Assembly: GCF_000313935.1 (NCBI RefSeq)
Contig: NZ_AMSS01000072.1
Span: forward strand, 1 to 64,000
Direction of reading: 5' to 3'
Origin: Acinetobacter sp. WC-141
GTDB taxonomy: Bacteria > Pseudomonadota > Gammaproteobacteria > Pseudomonadales > Moraxellaceae
DNA length: 64,000 bases
Shown here: positions 46,196 to 55,146 of the stretch, one piece after another
How the letters are laid out: the number at the start of each line of letters is the position of its first letter
Numbering within the stretch: position 1 is the first letter of the stretch
Program-made: the position numbers and the translations under genes
Notes under the pieces: model-generated
Told to the model about the DNA's origin: nothing
Database searches by the model: none
What the model saw: the letters and a program-made list of their open reading frames with translations, nothing else

Positions 46196-47380
46196 ATGCT
46201 GCAACACATTAAATATAAAAAACTTATTGTAAGTATGTTGCTGTGTTGCAGCCAATTTTCTTTTGCGGCGCCAGTTGTAAAAGAGAAATTGTCACCTTTG
46301 CATTCGGATCCGGAAGAGCCGGAACATAGTTATGCAGAGGTGCCGATCGAGTCGATTCAACAGTTTGTGCAAATCTATGGAATCGTTCGAGATAACTATG
46401 TCGACGTGAAGTCTGATGATGCCTTATTTCAACAAGCCATTAAAGGTTTAGTGAGTGGGTTAGATCGTTATTCGCGTTACTTGTCGGCAGAAGAATATCG
46501 TCAACTCATCCAATATACCGAAGGTGACCTTGCGTCAGTTGATTTTGCATTAAGCCCAGAAGTCCATGTTCATAAATGGATGATTCGTGATCTTAAAACT
46601 GGCTCAGACTCATACAAGTTAGGTTTGAGAAATGGTCAGACGATTCTCAAGATTGATAATCAAGACTTAAAAAATTTAAACCAAGATCAAGTGCTCGGGC
46701 TGCTTTATGGTTCTATCGGAAGTACGCTTCAGGTACAAGCAGAAGAGTTAAATGGAAACATTAACTTAGTTCGTAATAAAAAAATAGAAACCGATATAGA
46801 ACCTGTAATGCTACATAATCAGGTGCTCGTATTAAAAATTAGAGTATTCCAGCAAGACACCGCAAATGAAATTAAACGATTAATTGAAGAAAATAGTTCA
46901 CCACGTTTAAAAGCCGTTTTAATTGATTTGCGCAATAATCCGGGTGGATTGTTGTCGGCAGCAGTCGAGTCAGCAGATTTATTTTTAAATAATGGGATTA
47001 TTGTCTCAACTAAAAGCCGTTCGGAAGGTAATCAGCAATTTCAGGCTTTGCCTGGCAATGAATTTCAGAATATAAAATTAGGTATATTAATTAATCATCG
47101 TTCTGCATCGGCAGCCGAAGTTTTTACTGCGGCCATGAAAGAACACCAGCGTGCGTGGGTCATGGGTGAAAAAAGTTATGGAAAAGGAGTCGTGCAGAAA
47201 CTATTTCCTTTGCCAAGTGGTGCGGCATTACAAATGACAGTCTCACACTATTACACGCCAAATGGCAATATGATTGAAGGGCAAGGTATTCAGCCTAATC
47301 AAGCCTATCCTTTGCCCCCAGAAATGAAAGAAGACGTATATTTAGATCGCGTTGCAGACCTATTTCTAAAGAGAAAGTAG
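46196..47380 (+). CDS. ctp: S41 carboxyl-terminal processing protease
   Basis: A 394-residue periplasmic serine protease. A signal peptide is cut near SFAA. A PDZ domain (about 100-190) precedes the S41 core. By alignment with CtpA the catalytic dyad is S305 (in SASAAE) and K330 (YGKG), with GGLLSAAVESADLF between. Such proteases trim murein hydrolases and other envelope proteins. AAGGTG is 6 nt before ATG. It is co-directional with gpmI and converges on pilR with only 3 bp between stops. Confidence 0.88.
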   Translation: MLQHIKYKKLIVSMLLCCSQFSFAAPVVKEKLSPLHSDPEEPEHSYAEVPIESIQQFVQIYGIVRDNYVDVKSDDALFQQAIKGLVSGLDRYSRYLSAEEYRQLIQYTEGDLASVDFALSPEVHVHKWMIRDLKTGSDSYKLGLRNGQTILKIDNQDLKNLNQDQVLGLLYGSIGSTLQVQAEELNGNINLVRNKKIETDIEPVMLHNQVLVLKIRVFQQDTANEIKRLIEENSSPRLKAVLIDLRNNPGGLLSAAVESADLFLNNGIIVSTKSRSEGNQQFQALPGNEFQNIKLGILINHRSASAAEVFTAAMKEHQRAWVMGEKSYGKGVVQKLFPLPSGAALQMTVSHYYTPNGNMIEGQGIQPNQAYPLPPEMKEDVYLDRVADLFLKRK

Positions 47381-47383
47381 TTT

Positions 47384-48802
47384 TTATACTTCTTCTCCCA
47401 ATTCGGTATCTAAGCCAAACTTTTTTAGTCGATAGCGTAAAGAACGAAAGGTCATTCCTAGCTTTTTAGCTGCTAAGGTCCGATTCCAATGTGTCATATC
47501 CAATGCGTTCAGCAGAATATCTTTTTCAATATTTTCTAAGTAGCGTTCTAAGCCTTCTATGGGTAATTTTGGTCGAGCCTGAGCAATTGCAGTTGATGTG
47601 TCATTTACTGGTTTAGTGGTGACTTGAGGATTAATACTACTGCCTCTGAGAGGAGGTGCTAGGTGTGTTAAATCAATGCATTCATCATCACTTAAGGTAA
47701 TAGCTCGTTCAATCATATTTCTTAATTCACGAACATTACCCGGAAAGTCTTGCTGCAATAAGTAAGTTTCAGCGCTAGCCGTTAATTGTTTGCTTGGAAT
47801 TTCCCATTCCGTACAAACCTTTTGAATAAAATGATTGGCTAAGAGCAAAATATCTTCACCACGTTCACGCAGTGGCGGTAACATGATATCCATAACATGG
47901 ATACGGAAAAATAAATCCTGCCGGAATTTACCTTGTCGAACTAATAAATCTAAATCTTGGTGGCTGGCGCTAATCACCCGAAAATCAACATCGATTTCCT
48001 GGTCTGAACCTACTGGACGAATTTTTTTCTCTTGCACTGCCCGAAGCAATTTAACCTGCATACTTAACGGCAATTCGGCAATTTCATCTAAAAATAAACT
48101 GCCGCCATGAGCAGATAAAATAAGACCTTGTTTGTCTTGGGTCGCTCCAGTAAAACTACCTTTTTTATGCCCGAAAAGTTCACTTTCCATGAGCTCGGTT
48201 GGAATCGCTCCACAGTTAATCGCAATAAATGGCCCTTCACTACGGTTACTTAAGCGGTGAACAAGATGAGCAACAACTTCTTTACCTGTGCCAGATTCGC
48301 CTGTAACAAACACAGGAGCTTGGGAGCGGGCTATTTTTTTAATAGCAATACGTAAGTTTTGTATGGGTGGAGAACGTCCGATTAATAGATCATCCTCTAA
48401 CGTGGTTTCACCGAACTCATGCTCTGGTTTTGGCTGGTTAAGCGCTTTTTTTAACAGCTGATCTAAATGAATTTGGTTAACCGGTTTACTTACAAAATCA
48501 AAAGCTCCCGCCTTTAACGCTGCAATTGCAATATCCATATTGCCGTATGCAGTTAAAACTGCAATAGGGGTGTGAGAATAAGTTTGAGAAACATGTTTAA
48601 CTAATTCTAAACCGCTACCATCGGGCAGGTTTAAATCGGTTAAACATGCATCGTAATGAAACTGAGTGAAGAGTTGTTTGGCCTGTTCAACCCGATAAGC
48701 AAGATGTGTTTTAATCCCCATTCGTGCAAGAGTCATTTGCATTAAAAGGCACAAATCTTCTTCATCGTCTACAAGCAAAACGAGTGGTTGCTGTTCTGCC
48801 AT
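47384..48802 (-). CDS. pilR: sigma-54-dependent response regulator PilR
   Basis: A 472-residue NtrC-type activator. The receiver has phospho-acceptor D56 (LTDLNLP). The AAA+ domain has Walker A GESGTGKE at 168-175 and the sigma-54 contact loop as GSFTGA at 215-220 (a serine variant of GAFTGA). A Fis-type HTH ends the protein (NRTLAAKKLGMTFRSLRYRL). It activates pilA and type IV pilus genes with PilS. It is 23 bp downstream of pilS. Confidence 0.94.
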   Translation of the reverse strand: MAEQQPLVLLVDDEEDLCLLMQMTLARMGIKTHLAYRVEQAKQLFTQFHYDACLTDLNLPDGSGLELVKHVSQTYSHTPIAVLTAYGNMDIAIAALKAGAFDFVSKPVNQIHLDQLLKKALNQPKPEHEFGETTLEDDLLIGRSPPIQNLRIAIKKIARSQAPVFVTGESGTGKEVVAHLVHRLSNRSEGPFIAINCGAIPTELMESELFGHKKGSFTGATQDKQGLILSAHGGSLFLDEIAELPLSMQVKLLRAVQEKKIRPVGSDQEIDVDFRVISASHQDLDLLVRQGKFRQDLFFRIHVMDIMLPPLRERGEDILLLANHFIQKVCTEWEIPSKQLTASAETYLLQQDFPGNVRELRNMIERAITLSDDECIDLTHLAPPLRGSSINPQVTTKPVNDTSTAIAQARPKLPIEGLERYLENIEKDILLNALDMTHWNRTLAAKKLGMTFRSLRYRLKKFGLDTELGEEV

Positions 48803-48825
48803 TTCCCCAAAAACCTAATAAAAAA

Positions 48826-50394
48826 TCAATATATTATTGAGCATTCCATTCGGAAACATGCCCCTTGTTTTTGCTCTACATAAGTGAGCTTTGCATGGTT
48901 TGCCTCACAAAAACTATGAGACAAATATAATCCTAAACCAGTTCCATTAATTTCGGTACTAAAAAATGGTTTAAATAATTGAGATATATCACGTTTTGCA
49001 ACACCTTCACCGTAATCGATCACATCAATATAGATTTTATTTGTGTGTGAATGAATATTGATCAAAATATGGGGTGAATCGGGTGCATTGTGTCGTAAAG
49101 CATTCCTGACCAAGTTAATCAGCACCTGTCTGAGTTGTTTCTCGTCAAATAATAATTTTAAGGATGAATCAGAAATTTTAAGCTGGATAGAATGTTTAAC
49201 ATCTAATAGATCTTCGTCTAATAGTGTCTTTGTGAAGTCGTTTAATTCAATCTGGATCGGGTGAGTTCTTTCGCTGCTGGCAAGTCCTAATGTATCTTGA
49301 ACAATACTATCAATGCGTTTTGTTTGCTTACCAATCATATGGCGTAAAGTATTTTGCTGATCTAAATCACTATCTTTAAGTAATTCATTTGCCTGAACAA
49401 TGGCTGCTAGAGGGTTACGAATTTCATGTGCAATACTGGCTGATAGTTGCCCTAAGGCAGCAAGTTTGAGTTGTTGAGCTTGCTGATTAATTTGCTGTGC
49501 ATCTTGTAGGATAAGTAGCGTCAATGCTTGTTGCGGCACTAAAAGATGTTGCACTTTAATATTAATAGAGTAGGCCGAAAGCCGAGACTCAAAAATAAAT
49601 CGGTCACCTTCTTTTAAGTTATCAAACTTAAGAATTTCAAATAAGTCAGCATGCCATTTCGCTAGAGGATATTTTTCACTGGCAAATTGTGGAGGAATGC
49701 CTAACAGAGAGCAGGCAGCGGGATTACTTAAAACAATGTCGTAGTTTTCATCTAGAACCAAGTAGCCTTCTTCAATCTGTTCCAAAATATAGCGGTTAAT
49801 ATTTTGTAGTTGATAGAGTTCTATGGATTGGTGGAAAGTCAGTGCTTCAAGTAGTTTAAAGCGCTGTACCGCAATTTGCCCAATGCCATGCACCACAAAA
49901 AATAAGAAGGCTAATAAGGCACTATTACCAATCGTATTTAGATTGTTGTAGTCAAATAAACTATCGACAAAACGTTGGTAAATAACGGCAATGACAGCAA
50001 GTAATGTAATGAGCAAAGACATTCTTGCGCTGAGTAAAATTGCCGAGGTAAATATTGCAATAACATACAGCAAGCTGAGTTGTAGATTTGGTTCGCCTAC
50101 AGAAAATGTAAGTAAACTCAGGCAGATAACATCAACTACAAAAAATAAAATAAGCTGCTTTGTTGTCTGGGTTGCAACAAACTTAAAACACAAAAGCTGA
50201 AGAAGGCTTAATATGGAATAGCTAAGCAGAGTGTAAGAATATAAAGCGGGTTGTTGTAGACTATTGTCGATTTGAGCATCGGTTAAAACCAAAATAATAT
50301 TGAGGCTAACCGCAATAATAAGACGATATAAACCATACCACGTGCCCAAACGAAAAATCGTATGGGACAACGATGAGTTTAAGGGAAATTGCAT
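48826..50394 (-). CDS. pilS: sensor histidine kinase PilS
   Basis: A 522-residue membrane kinase. Six N-terminal helices (to about 185) are followed by a PAS domain (about 195-300), then HisKA with the phospho-histidine in SIAHEIRNPLAA near residue 323. The ATPase domain has N-box NLVRNALRHN and DYGEGV/GTGLGLYLS loops. It senses pilin levels in the membrane in Pseudomonas. It starts 10 bp after the gacA stop on the same strand, so gacA-pilS-pilR look like one transcript. Confidence 0.94.
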   Translation of the reverse strand: MQFPLNSSLSHTIFRLGTWYGLYRLIIAVSLNIILVLTDAQIDNSLQQPALYSYTLLSYSILSLLQLLCFKFVATQTTKQLILFFVVDVICLSLLTFSVGEPNLQLSLLYVIAIFTSAILLSARMSLLITLLAVIAVIYQRFVDSLFDYNNLNTIGNSALLAFLFFVVHGIGQIAVQRFKLLEALTFHQSIELYQLQNINRYILEQIEEGYLVLDENYDIVLSNPAACSLLGIPPQFASEKYPLAKWHADLFEILKFDNLKEGDRFIFESRLSAYSINIKVQHLLVPQQALTLLILQDAQQINQQAQQLKLAALGQLSASIAHEIRNPLAAIVQANELLKDSDLDQQNTLRHMIGKQTKRIDSIVQDTLGLASSERTHPIQIELNDFTKTLLDEDLLDVKHSIQLKISDSSLKLLFDEKQLRQVLINLVRNALRHNAPDSPHILINIHSHTNKIYIDVIDYGEGVAKRDISQLFKPFFSTEINGTGLGLYLSHSFCEANHAKLTYVEQKQGACFRMECSIIY

Positions 50395-50404
50395 ATAAGT
50401 TTGA

Positions 50405-51040
50405 TTATGGCTTGATCAGACCATAACGGATCGCAAGATGAGTGAGTTTAACGTCGCTATCGATAGCGAGTTTTTCAAAAATACGGTAGCGGTAAGTATT
50501 AACCGTTTTTACACTTACAAAAAGTTTGTCCGCAATTTCCTGAGCGCTAATACAATTTACAACCATCATTGCAACTTGCATTTCTCGTTCGGATAAAGCG
50601 TCAAAAGGCGATTGTTGCGTGTCAGATAGATAAGAACTCGCCAACTGCTCAGCAATATCAGCACTGAAGTATTTGCCACCTTGCATGACTTTGTTGATTG
50701 CCCGAACCATTTCGGTAATTGGAGCACCTTTAGTGATATAGCCTTTAGCTCCTGCTTTAAGCAGAAGAGAAGGGTACGGTTCTTCTGATAAACCACTTAC
50801 AGCAATAACTTTTGTGTCTGGTGCGGTTTGTAGTAAACGACGTGTCGTTTCTACGCCCCCGATGCCTGGCATGTTGACATCAAGCAACACAACTTGAGGA
50901 TGTTTCTGACGAACAATAGCAATTGCTTCTTCACCCGATTCGGCTTGTCCAATGACCTCTACATCGGCATGATCTTCTAACATACGGCAAATGCCTGTAC
51001 GTACAAGTTCATGGTCATCCACAACTAAAACTGTAATCAA
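50405..51040 (-). CDS. gacA: GacA/UvrY-type response regulator
   Basis: A 211-residue NarL-type regulator of the Gac/Rsm cascade. The start is a TTG at 51040: a near-ideal AAGGAGG lies 5 nt upstream, and with this start the phospho-aspartate is D54, the canonical GacA position. A receiver (1-120) is followed by the LuxR-type HTH (about 145-205, SEREMQVAMMVV and SVKTVNTYRYRI). GacA activates transcription of rsm RNAs through a TGTAAG-N6-CTTACA box; such a box sits at 3223-3240 in this window. It is followed directly by pilS-pilR. Confidence 0.94.
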   Translation of the reverse strand: MITVLVVDDHELVRTGICRMLEDHADVEVIGQAESGEEAIAIVRQKHPQVVLLDVNMPGIGGVETTRRLLQTAPDTKVIAVSGLSEEPYPSLLLKAGAKGYITKGAPITEMVRAINKVMQGGKYFSADIAEQLASSYLSDTQQSPFDALSEREMQVAMMVVNCISAQEIADKLFVSVKTVNTYRYRIFEKLAIDSDVKLTHLAIRYGLIKP

Positions 51041-51252
51041 GAAGACCTCCTTTCTTTCAAAAAACAAGTTTTTTGTTACATAAAGCAAAATTAGCTTGCA
51101 ATGGAATGACAAAATTAGCAATCCTATTCTTATATAGTGAGCGAATAGTTGTGCACAATTGTGTCGGTAAAAGCGTTATACCTTATACCTCAAATGTAAG
51201 GCATAATTATAGTAAGCGCAAATGTGTATCACCCTGAGTCGAGTATTGTGCC

Positions 51253-52299
51253 GTGAAAAATTCTAAAAAGTCTTTAATACATGTGCTAAGCATGTCTATT
51301 TTGCTTAGTTTGAGTTCAACAAGCTTTGCAGAACTCGTCAATAACCCGTCCTCAGGGAATAGTGGTACTGCAAGCTTAAATTGGACTGCAGCTGACGCTA
51401 GCCAATTTTTGAATGAGGAAGATGATGAACCAACTCCACAAGGTTCAACATCTGTAACCACAACATTGCGTGGTGGTAACGCACCGAAAGTTATCGCATC
51501 TGCTCCTAAACTTGCGCCAATTCGTGATACGACTGGTTACAATGCTCAGCCGAGTGTAAGTGCTCGAGCTGCGTTAGTGATGGATGCGCAAACTGGTGAG
51601 GTGCTGTTTAGTAAAAATACGAACGCTTCTGTACCAATTGCATCTATTACCAAGTTAATGACAGCAGTGGTAACGGCAGATGCTCGTTTAAACATGTCAG
51701 AAGAAATTACGCTTGAGCAAATTGATTTTGCGGGAGCAAACGGTAAAAATTCAAGTTCAACACTCCGTGTTGGTGACAAGATGAACCGTGCAGAAGTGTT
51801 ATTGTTTGCTTTAATGAAGTCGGAAAATCCGGCAGCAGCGGCTTTAGCACGTACATATCCGGGCGGTCGTCCTGCATTTGTAGCAGCAATGAACTCTAAA
51901 GCACGTGCTTTAGGTATGAACGCAACTCATTATTATGAGTCAACAGGATTAGATCCACGTAATGTATCTTCTGCGCGTGACTTGGGGATTTTGGCAAGTA
52001 CAGCTTCTCAATATGGCTTGATTCGTCAATTTTCAACAACACCAACTTATGATTTCAACTTGGGTTATCGCGTGTTGAAATCTAACAATACCAATGCTCT
52101 AGTGCGTAATGGTGGTTGGAATATTAACCTGTCTAAAACAGGTTATATCAATGAAGCAGGCCGTTGTGTTGTGATGCATACAACAGTAAATTCGCGTCCA
52201 GCAGTGATTGTATTGCTTGGTGAGCCAAGTACGCAGGCACGTAATAATGATGCGACTAACCTATTGGGTTGGTTAAGCAATTTACCAAAACGTATTTAA
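51253..52299 (+). CDS. pbpG: D-alanyl-D-alanine endopeptidase PbpG (PBP7/8 type)
   Basis: A 348-residue periplasmic low-molecular-weight penicillin-binding protein that cuts DD-crosslinks. The start codon is GTG. A signal peptide ends near SFA. Active-site motifs are SITK (S131, K134), S190-E-N192, and KTG (295-297). A low-complexity linker (about 28-95) precedes the catalytic domain. PbpG has been linked to virulence in A. baumannii in earlier work. It is divergent from gacA; a TTGTGCACAA palindrome lies at 51149-51158. Confidence 0.93.
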   Translation: MKNSKKSLIHVLSMSILLSLSSTSFAELVNNPSSGNSGTASLNWTAADASQFLNEEDDEPTPQGSTSVTTTLRGGNAPKVIASAPKLAPIRDTTGYNAQPSVSARAALVMDAQTGEVLFSKNTNASVPIASITKLMTAVVTADARLNMSEEITLEQIDFAGANGKNSSSTLRVGDKMNRAEVLLFALMKSENPAAAALARTYPGGRPAFVAAMNSKARALGMNATHYYESTGLDPRNVSSARDLGILASTASQYGLIRQFSTTPTYDFNLGYRVLKSNNTNALVRNGGWNINLSKTGYINEAGRCVVMHTTVNSRPAVIVLLGEPSTQARNNDATNLLGWLSNLPKRI

Positions 52300-52311
52300 T
52301 TTAAATATTCT

Positions 52312-52341
52312 AAAAGCGCTTCTATCAAGAAGCGTTTTTTT
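52312..52341 (+). terminator. pbpG terminator
   Basis: aaaagcgcttct / agaagcgttttttt hairpin with a 4-nt loop and T-tract. Confidence 0.85.
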
Positions 52342-52365
52342 ATGCCTATTAAAAAGGTCATAAAA

Positions 52366-52395
52366 AAACGGCTGTATTGAACAGCCGTTTTTATG
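52366..52395 (-). terminator. thrC terminator
   Basis: aaacggctgt / acagccgttt, followed on the minus strand by a T-tract (revcomp of taaaaaaac). Confidence 0.88.
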
Positions 52396-52407
52396 AAAAC
52401 TCAGATT

Positions 52408-53547
52408 TTACATATTAGATAAAATCGAATCTTTTACTTGGTTCATTGTTGCATCAATTGACAACATGACTGCATCAGCACATTGTTTGATTGCAGTATC
52501 TGGGTCTTTTAAGCCATTACCAGTTACTGTACATACAATGACAGAACCTTCAGCAATCTTACCTGCTTTAATATCGCGAATCGCACCACCAATAGAAGCA
52601 GCAGATGCTGGCTCAACAAATACACCTTCATACATAGAAAGTAAGCGTTGAGCTTCTAAAATTTCGCTGTCTTGAAGTTCATCGAACCAGCCCTTAGAGT
52701 CGCGTACGACTGCTTTTGCATGGTTCCAGCTTTGTGGATTACCAATACGGATTGCAGTTGCAACTGTTTCTGGGTTTTCAACTGGAGCACCACGTAAGAA
52801 TGGAGCTGCGCCAGAAGCCTGATAACCTACCATTGTTGGTAAACCTTCAGGTTTTGGACCAGTGAATTGATCAGTAGCTGCATCATAAATCACTTGTTCA
52901 AACTGATCAGCAGGTTGATTTGCTACCGCTTCGGTATAACCCATCCAGTGAGCAGTGATGTTACCTGCGTTACCTACAGGTAAGCAGTGATAATCAGGTG
53001 CACGGCCTAAAGCTTCAACGATTTCATAAGCAATAGTTTTTTGACCTTGCAAACGGTAAGGGTTGATTGAGTTTACAATCGTTACAGGCGCTTGATCAGC
53101 GACTTCTTTTACAAGACGCATACCATCATCGAAGTTACCACGGATTTGCATAGTGATTGCACCATACATCATCGCTTGTGCCATTTTACCCATCGCAATT
53201 TTGCCTTCTGGAATCAAAACAAATGCTTTGATACCTGCGCGTGCAGCATAAGCAGCAGCAGCAGCAGAAGTGTTACCAGTAGATGCACAGATAATCGCTT
53301 TAGAGCCTTCTTCAACCGCTTTGGTTACAGCCATGGTCATACCACGGTCTTTAAATGAACCAGTTGGGTTTAAACCCTCATATTTCACATAAATTTCAAC
53401 ATCTTTGCCAATAATACGTGGAATATTCTCAAGTTTAATGAGTGGGGTGTTGCCTTCACCCAAAGAGATAGCACGAGTAGTTGCCGAAACTGGCAAACGG
53501 TCACGATAACGATCTACAAGACCAGTATAACGATTGGCATTAGACAT
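52408..53547 (-). CDS. thrC: threonine synthase
   Basis: A 379-residue PLP enzyme converting O-phosphohomoserine to threonine. PLP lysine is K66 in GSFKDRG. The CASTGNTSAAAAAYAARAG loop binds phosphate. This is the short, gram-positive-like/TS2-class type (about 350-380 residues) rather than the 428-residue E. coli ThrC. It is 54 bp downstream of hom on the same strand, so hom-thrC form an operon. Confidence 0.94.
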   Translation of the reverse strand: MSNANRYTGLVDRYRDRLPVSATTRAISLGEGNTPLIKLENIPRIIGKDVEIYVKYEGLNPTGSFKDRGMTMAVTKAVEEGSKAIICASTGNTSAAAAAYAARAGIKAFVLIPEGKIAMGKMAQAMMYGAITMQIRGNFDDGMRLVKEVADQAPVTIVNSINPYRLQGQKTIAYEIVEALGRAPDYHCLPVGNAGNITAHWMGYTEAVANQPADQFEQVIYDAATDQFTGPKPEGLPTMVGYQASGAAPFLRGAPVENPETVATAIRIGNPQSWNHAKAVVRDSKGWFDELQDSEILEAQRLLSMYEGVFVEPASAASIGGAIRDIKAGKIAEGSVIVCTVTGNGLKDPDTAIKQCADAVMLSIDATMNQVKDSILSNM

Positions 53548-53601
53548 GATGGTGTTCCAATTAGAGGTGAAGCGGGAGAGGGAATCTTTCCCTCAACCTG
53601 A

Positions 53602-54903
53602 TTAACTATCGAGCGATTCTAAACGAATTCTTACGATTTCGCCACGAATTGCAGGTAATGCTTGGATTTGTGCAAGAGCATCATCCATTTTAGATTCAAC
53701 GATTGGATCGGTCAGAATCACGATTGGAATGAGATCTTTTAAACGAGATTGTTGCATGATCGCATCAATACTAATTCCAGCGCGGCTTAAGATGGTAGTG
53801 ACATCTGCAAGTACGCCAGTTTGATCTTCGGCATTTAAGCGGATGTAATAACCTGTGGTCATTTCTTCACGGCTTAAAATTGGCACATTTGTTAATGCTT
53901 CAAAAGCTAACTGAGGAATTGTTCCTGCGCCATCTTCGGTATAAGAGATGTCACGAACAATATCAATTACATCGGCAACAACAGCAGAAGCAGTTGGACC
54001 AGCACCAGCACCAGCACCATAATAAAGTGTAGGACCTACGGCGTTCGCTTGAACTAAAACAGCATTTTTAACGCCATTTACATTCGCAATAAGCTGTTCA
54101 TCTGGAATGAGGGTTGGGTGAACACGTAGTTCAATACCCTTTTCAGCGCGGCGCGCAATTCCTAGGTGTTTAATGCGGAAACCGAGCTCTTCGGCATATT
54201 TCACATCTTGTGCGGTAATTTTGCTAATACCTTCGGTATAGACCTTATCAAATTGAAGAGGAATACCAAACGCACAAGACGCTAAAATTGTAAGTTTGTG
54301 CGCAGCATCAATACCTTCAACGTCAAAAGTTGGATCTGCTTCTGCATAACCAAGCTCTTGAGCTTCTTTTAATACATCATCAAATGCACGGCCTTTCTCA
54401 CGCATTTCGGTCAGAATAAAGTTGCCTGTACCATTAATAATGCCTGCTAACCATTCGATATGGTTTGCAGCAAGACCTTCGCGGATGACTTTAATAATTG
54501 GAATGCCGCCAGCAACTGCTGCTTCATAGGCAATTTGTACAGCATTATCTTCAGCTGCTTTAAATAGTTCATTGCCATGTTCAGCGAGTAAAGCTTTATT
54601 TGCAGTCACGACTTGTTTGCCGTGTTTGATCGCTTCCATGATAACTTCGTAAGCAGGGTGTATACCACCCATCACTTCAACAACCATATCAACGTCTGGT
54701 TGACGAACGATATCAAGTAAATCTGCGCTTTGTTTAATCCCTTCTAGCTCGAGATCTGGACGAGGGCGACGTGTTCCAACGTGGGTAATTTGAATTTCTC
54801 GACCGGTGCGACGTTTAATTTCAGCGGCATTTTCTTGTAGTAGTTTAAGGGCTCCTCCACCTACGGTTCCTAGACCGAGTATTGCCAGGCGAACTGGTTT
54901 CAC
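53602..54903 (-). CDS. hom: homoserine dehydrogenase with ACT domain
   Basis: A 433-residue NAD(P)H enzyme that reduces aspartate semialdehyde to homoserine. The Rossmann loop GLGTVGGG is near the start, and the catalytic Lys region is in TANKALLAEHG. A C-terminal ACT domain (about 350-430) gives threonine feedback control. I start at GTG 54903 (GGAG 6 nt upstream). An in-frame ATG 12 bp earlier is the alternative. It is monofunctional (no fused aspartokinase). The leader carries a terminator-like hairpin. Confidence 0.94.
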   Translation of the reverse strand: MKPVRLAILGLGTVGGGALKLLQENAAEIKRRTGREIQITHVGTRRPRPDLELEGIKQSADLLDIVRQPDVDMVVEVMGGIHPAYEVIMEAIKHGKQVVTANKALLAEHGNELFKAAEDNAVQIAYEAAVAGGIPIIKVIREGLAANHIEWLAGIINGTGNFILTEMREKGRAFDDVLKEAQELGYAEADPTFDVEGIDAAHKLTILASCAFGIPLQFDKVYTEGISKITAQDVKYAEELGFRIKHLGIARRAEKGIELRVHPTLIPDEQLIANVNGVKNAVLVQANAVGPTLYYGAGAGAGPTASAVVADVIDIVRDISYTEDGAGTIPQLAFEALTNVPILSREEMTTGYYIRLNAEDQTGVLADVTTILSRAGISIDAIMQQSRLKDLIPIVILTDPIVESKMDDALAQIQALPAIRGEIVRIRLESLDS

Positions 54904-54953
54904 GTCACACTCCATTCATCATTTAATCATTTAGTTGAAGCTAGATCATAGCT

Positions 54954-54976
54954 AAAAAAAACGCCAGACTCTAGCG
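54954..54976 (-). promoter_or_regulatory. terminator-like hairpin with T8 in the hom leader
   Basis: On the minus strand, CGCTAGA-G-TCTGGCG (pairs C-G, G-C, C-G, T-G, A-T, G-C) followed by TTTTTTTT, ending about 50 nt before the hom start. It could be an attenuator, or the end of a short transcript. A 9-codon frame upstream (near 55055-55030) contains no Thr or Ile codons. Confidence 0.45.
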
Positions 54977-55077
54977 CTTTTAGTGCCTGTTCAATGAATT
55001 AGAGTGCGATGTTTAGAAAAGAAGAGTAGATCAGTCTTTAAACACAGGTAGGTAAAGCATTATTGATTGAAAAAACA

Positions 55078-55106
55078 AAGCGCTGCAATCAGAGCAGCGC
55101 TTTTTG
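55078..55106 (-). terminator. dsbC terminator
   Basis: aaagcgctgc-aatcaga-gcagcgcttt stem-loop; on the minus strand followed by TGTTTTTTC. Confidence 0.82.
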
Positions 55107-55146
55107 TAAGACATTGATGATTAATCATTCATCAACTTTAAGTGGA

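Noticed and set aside
51191..51208. GacA half-site TGTAAG upstream of pbpG
   Set aside because: The second half (CTTACA) is missing at the right spacing (TTATAG instead), unlike the near-complete box at 3223-3240.
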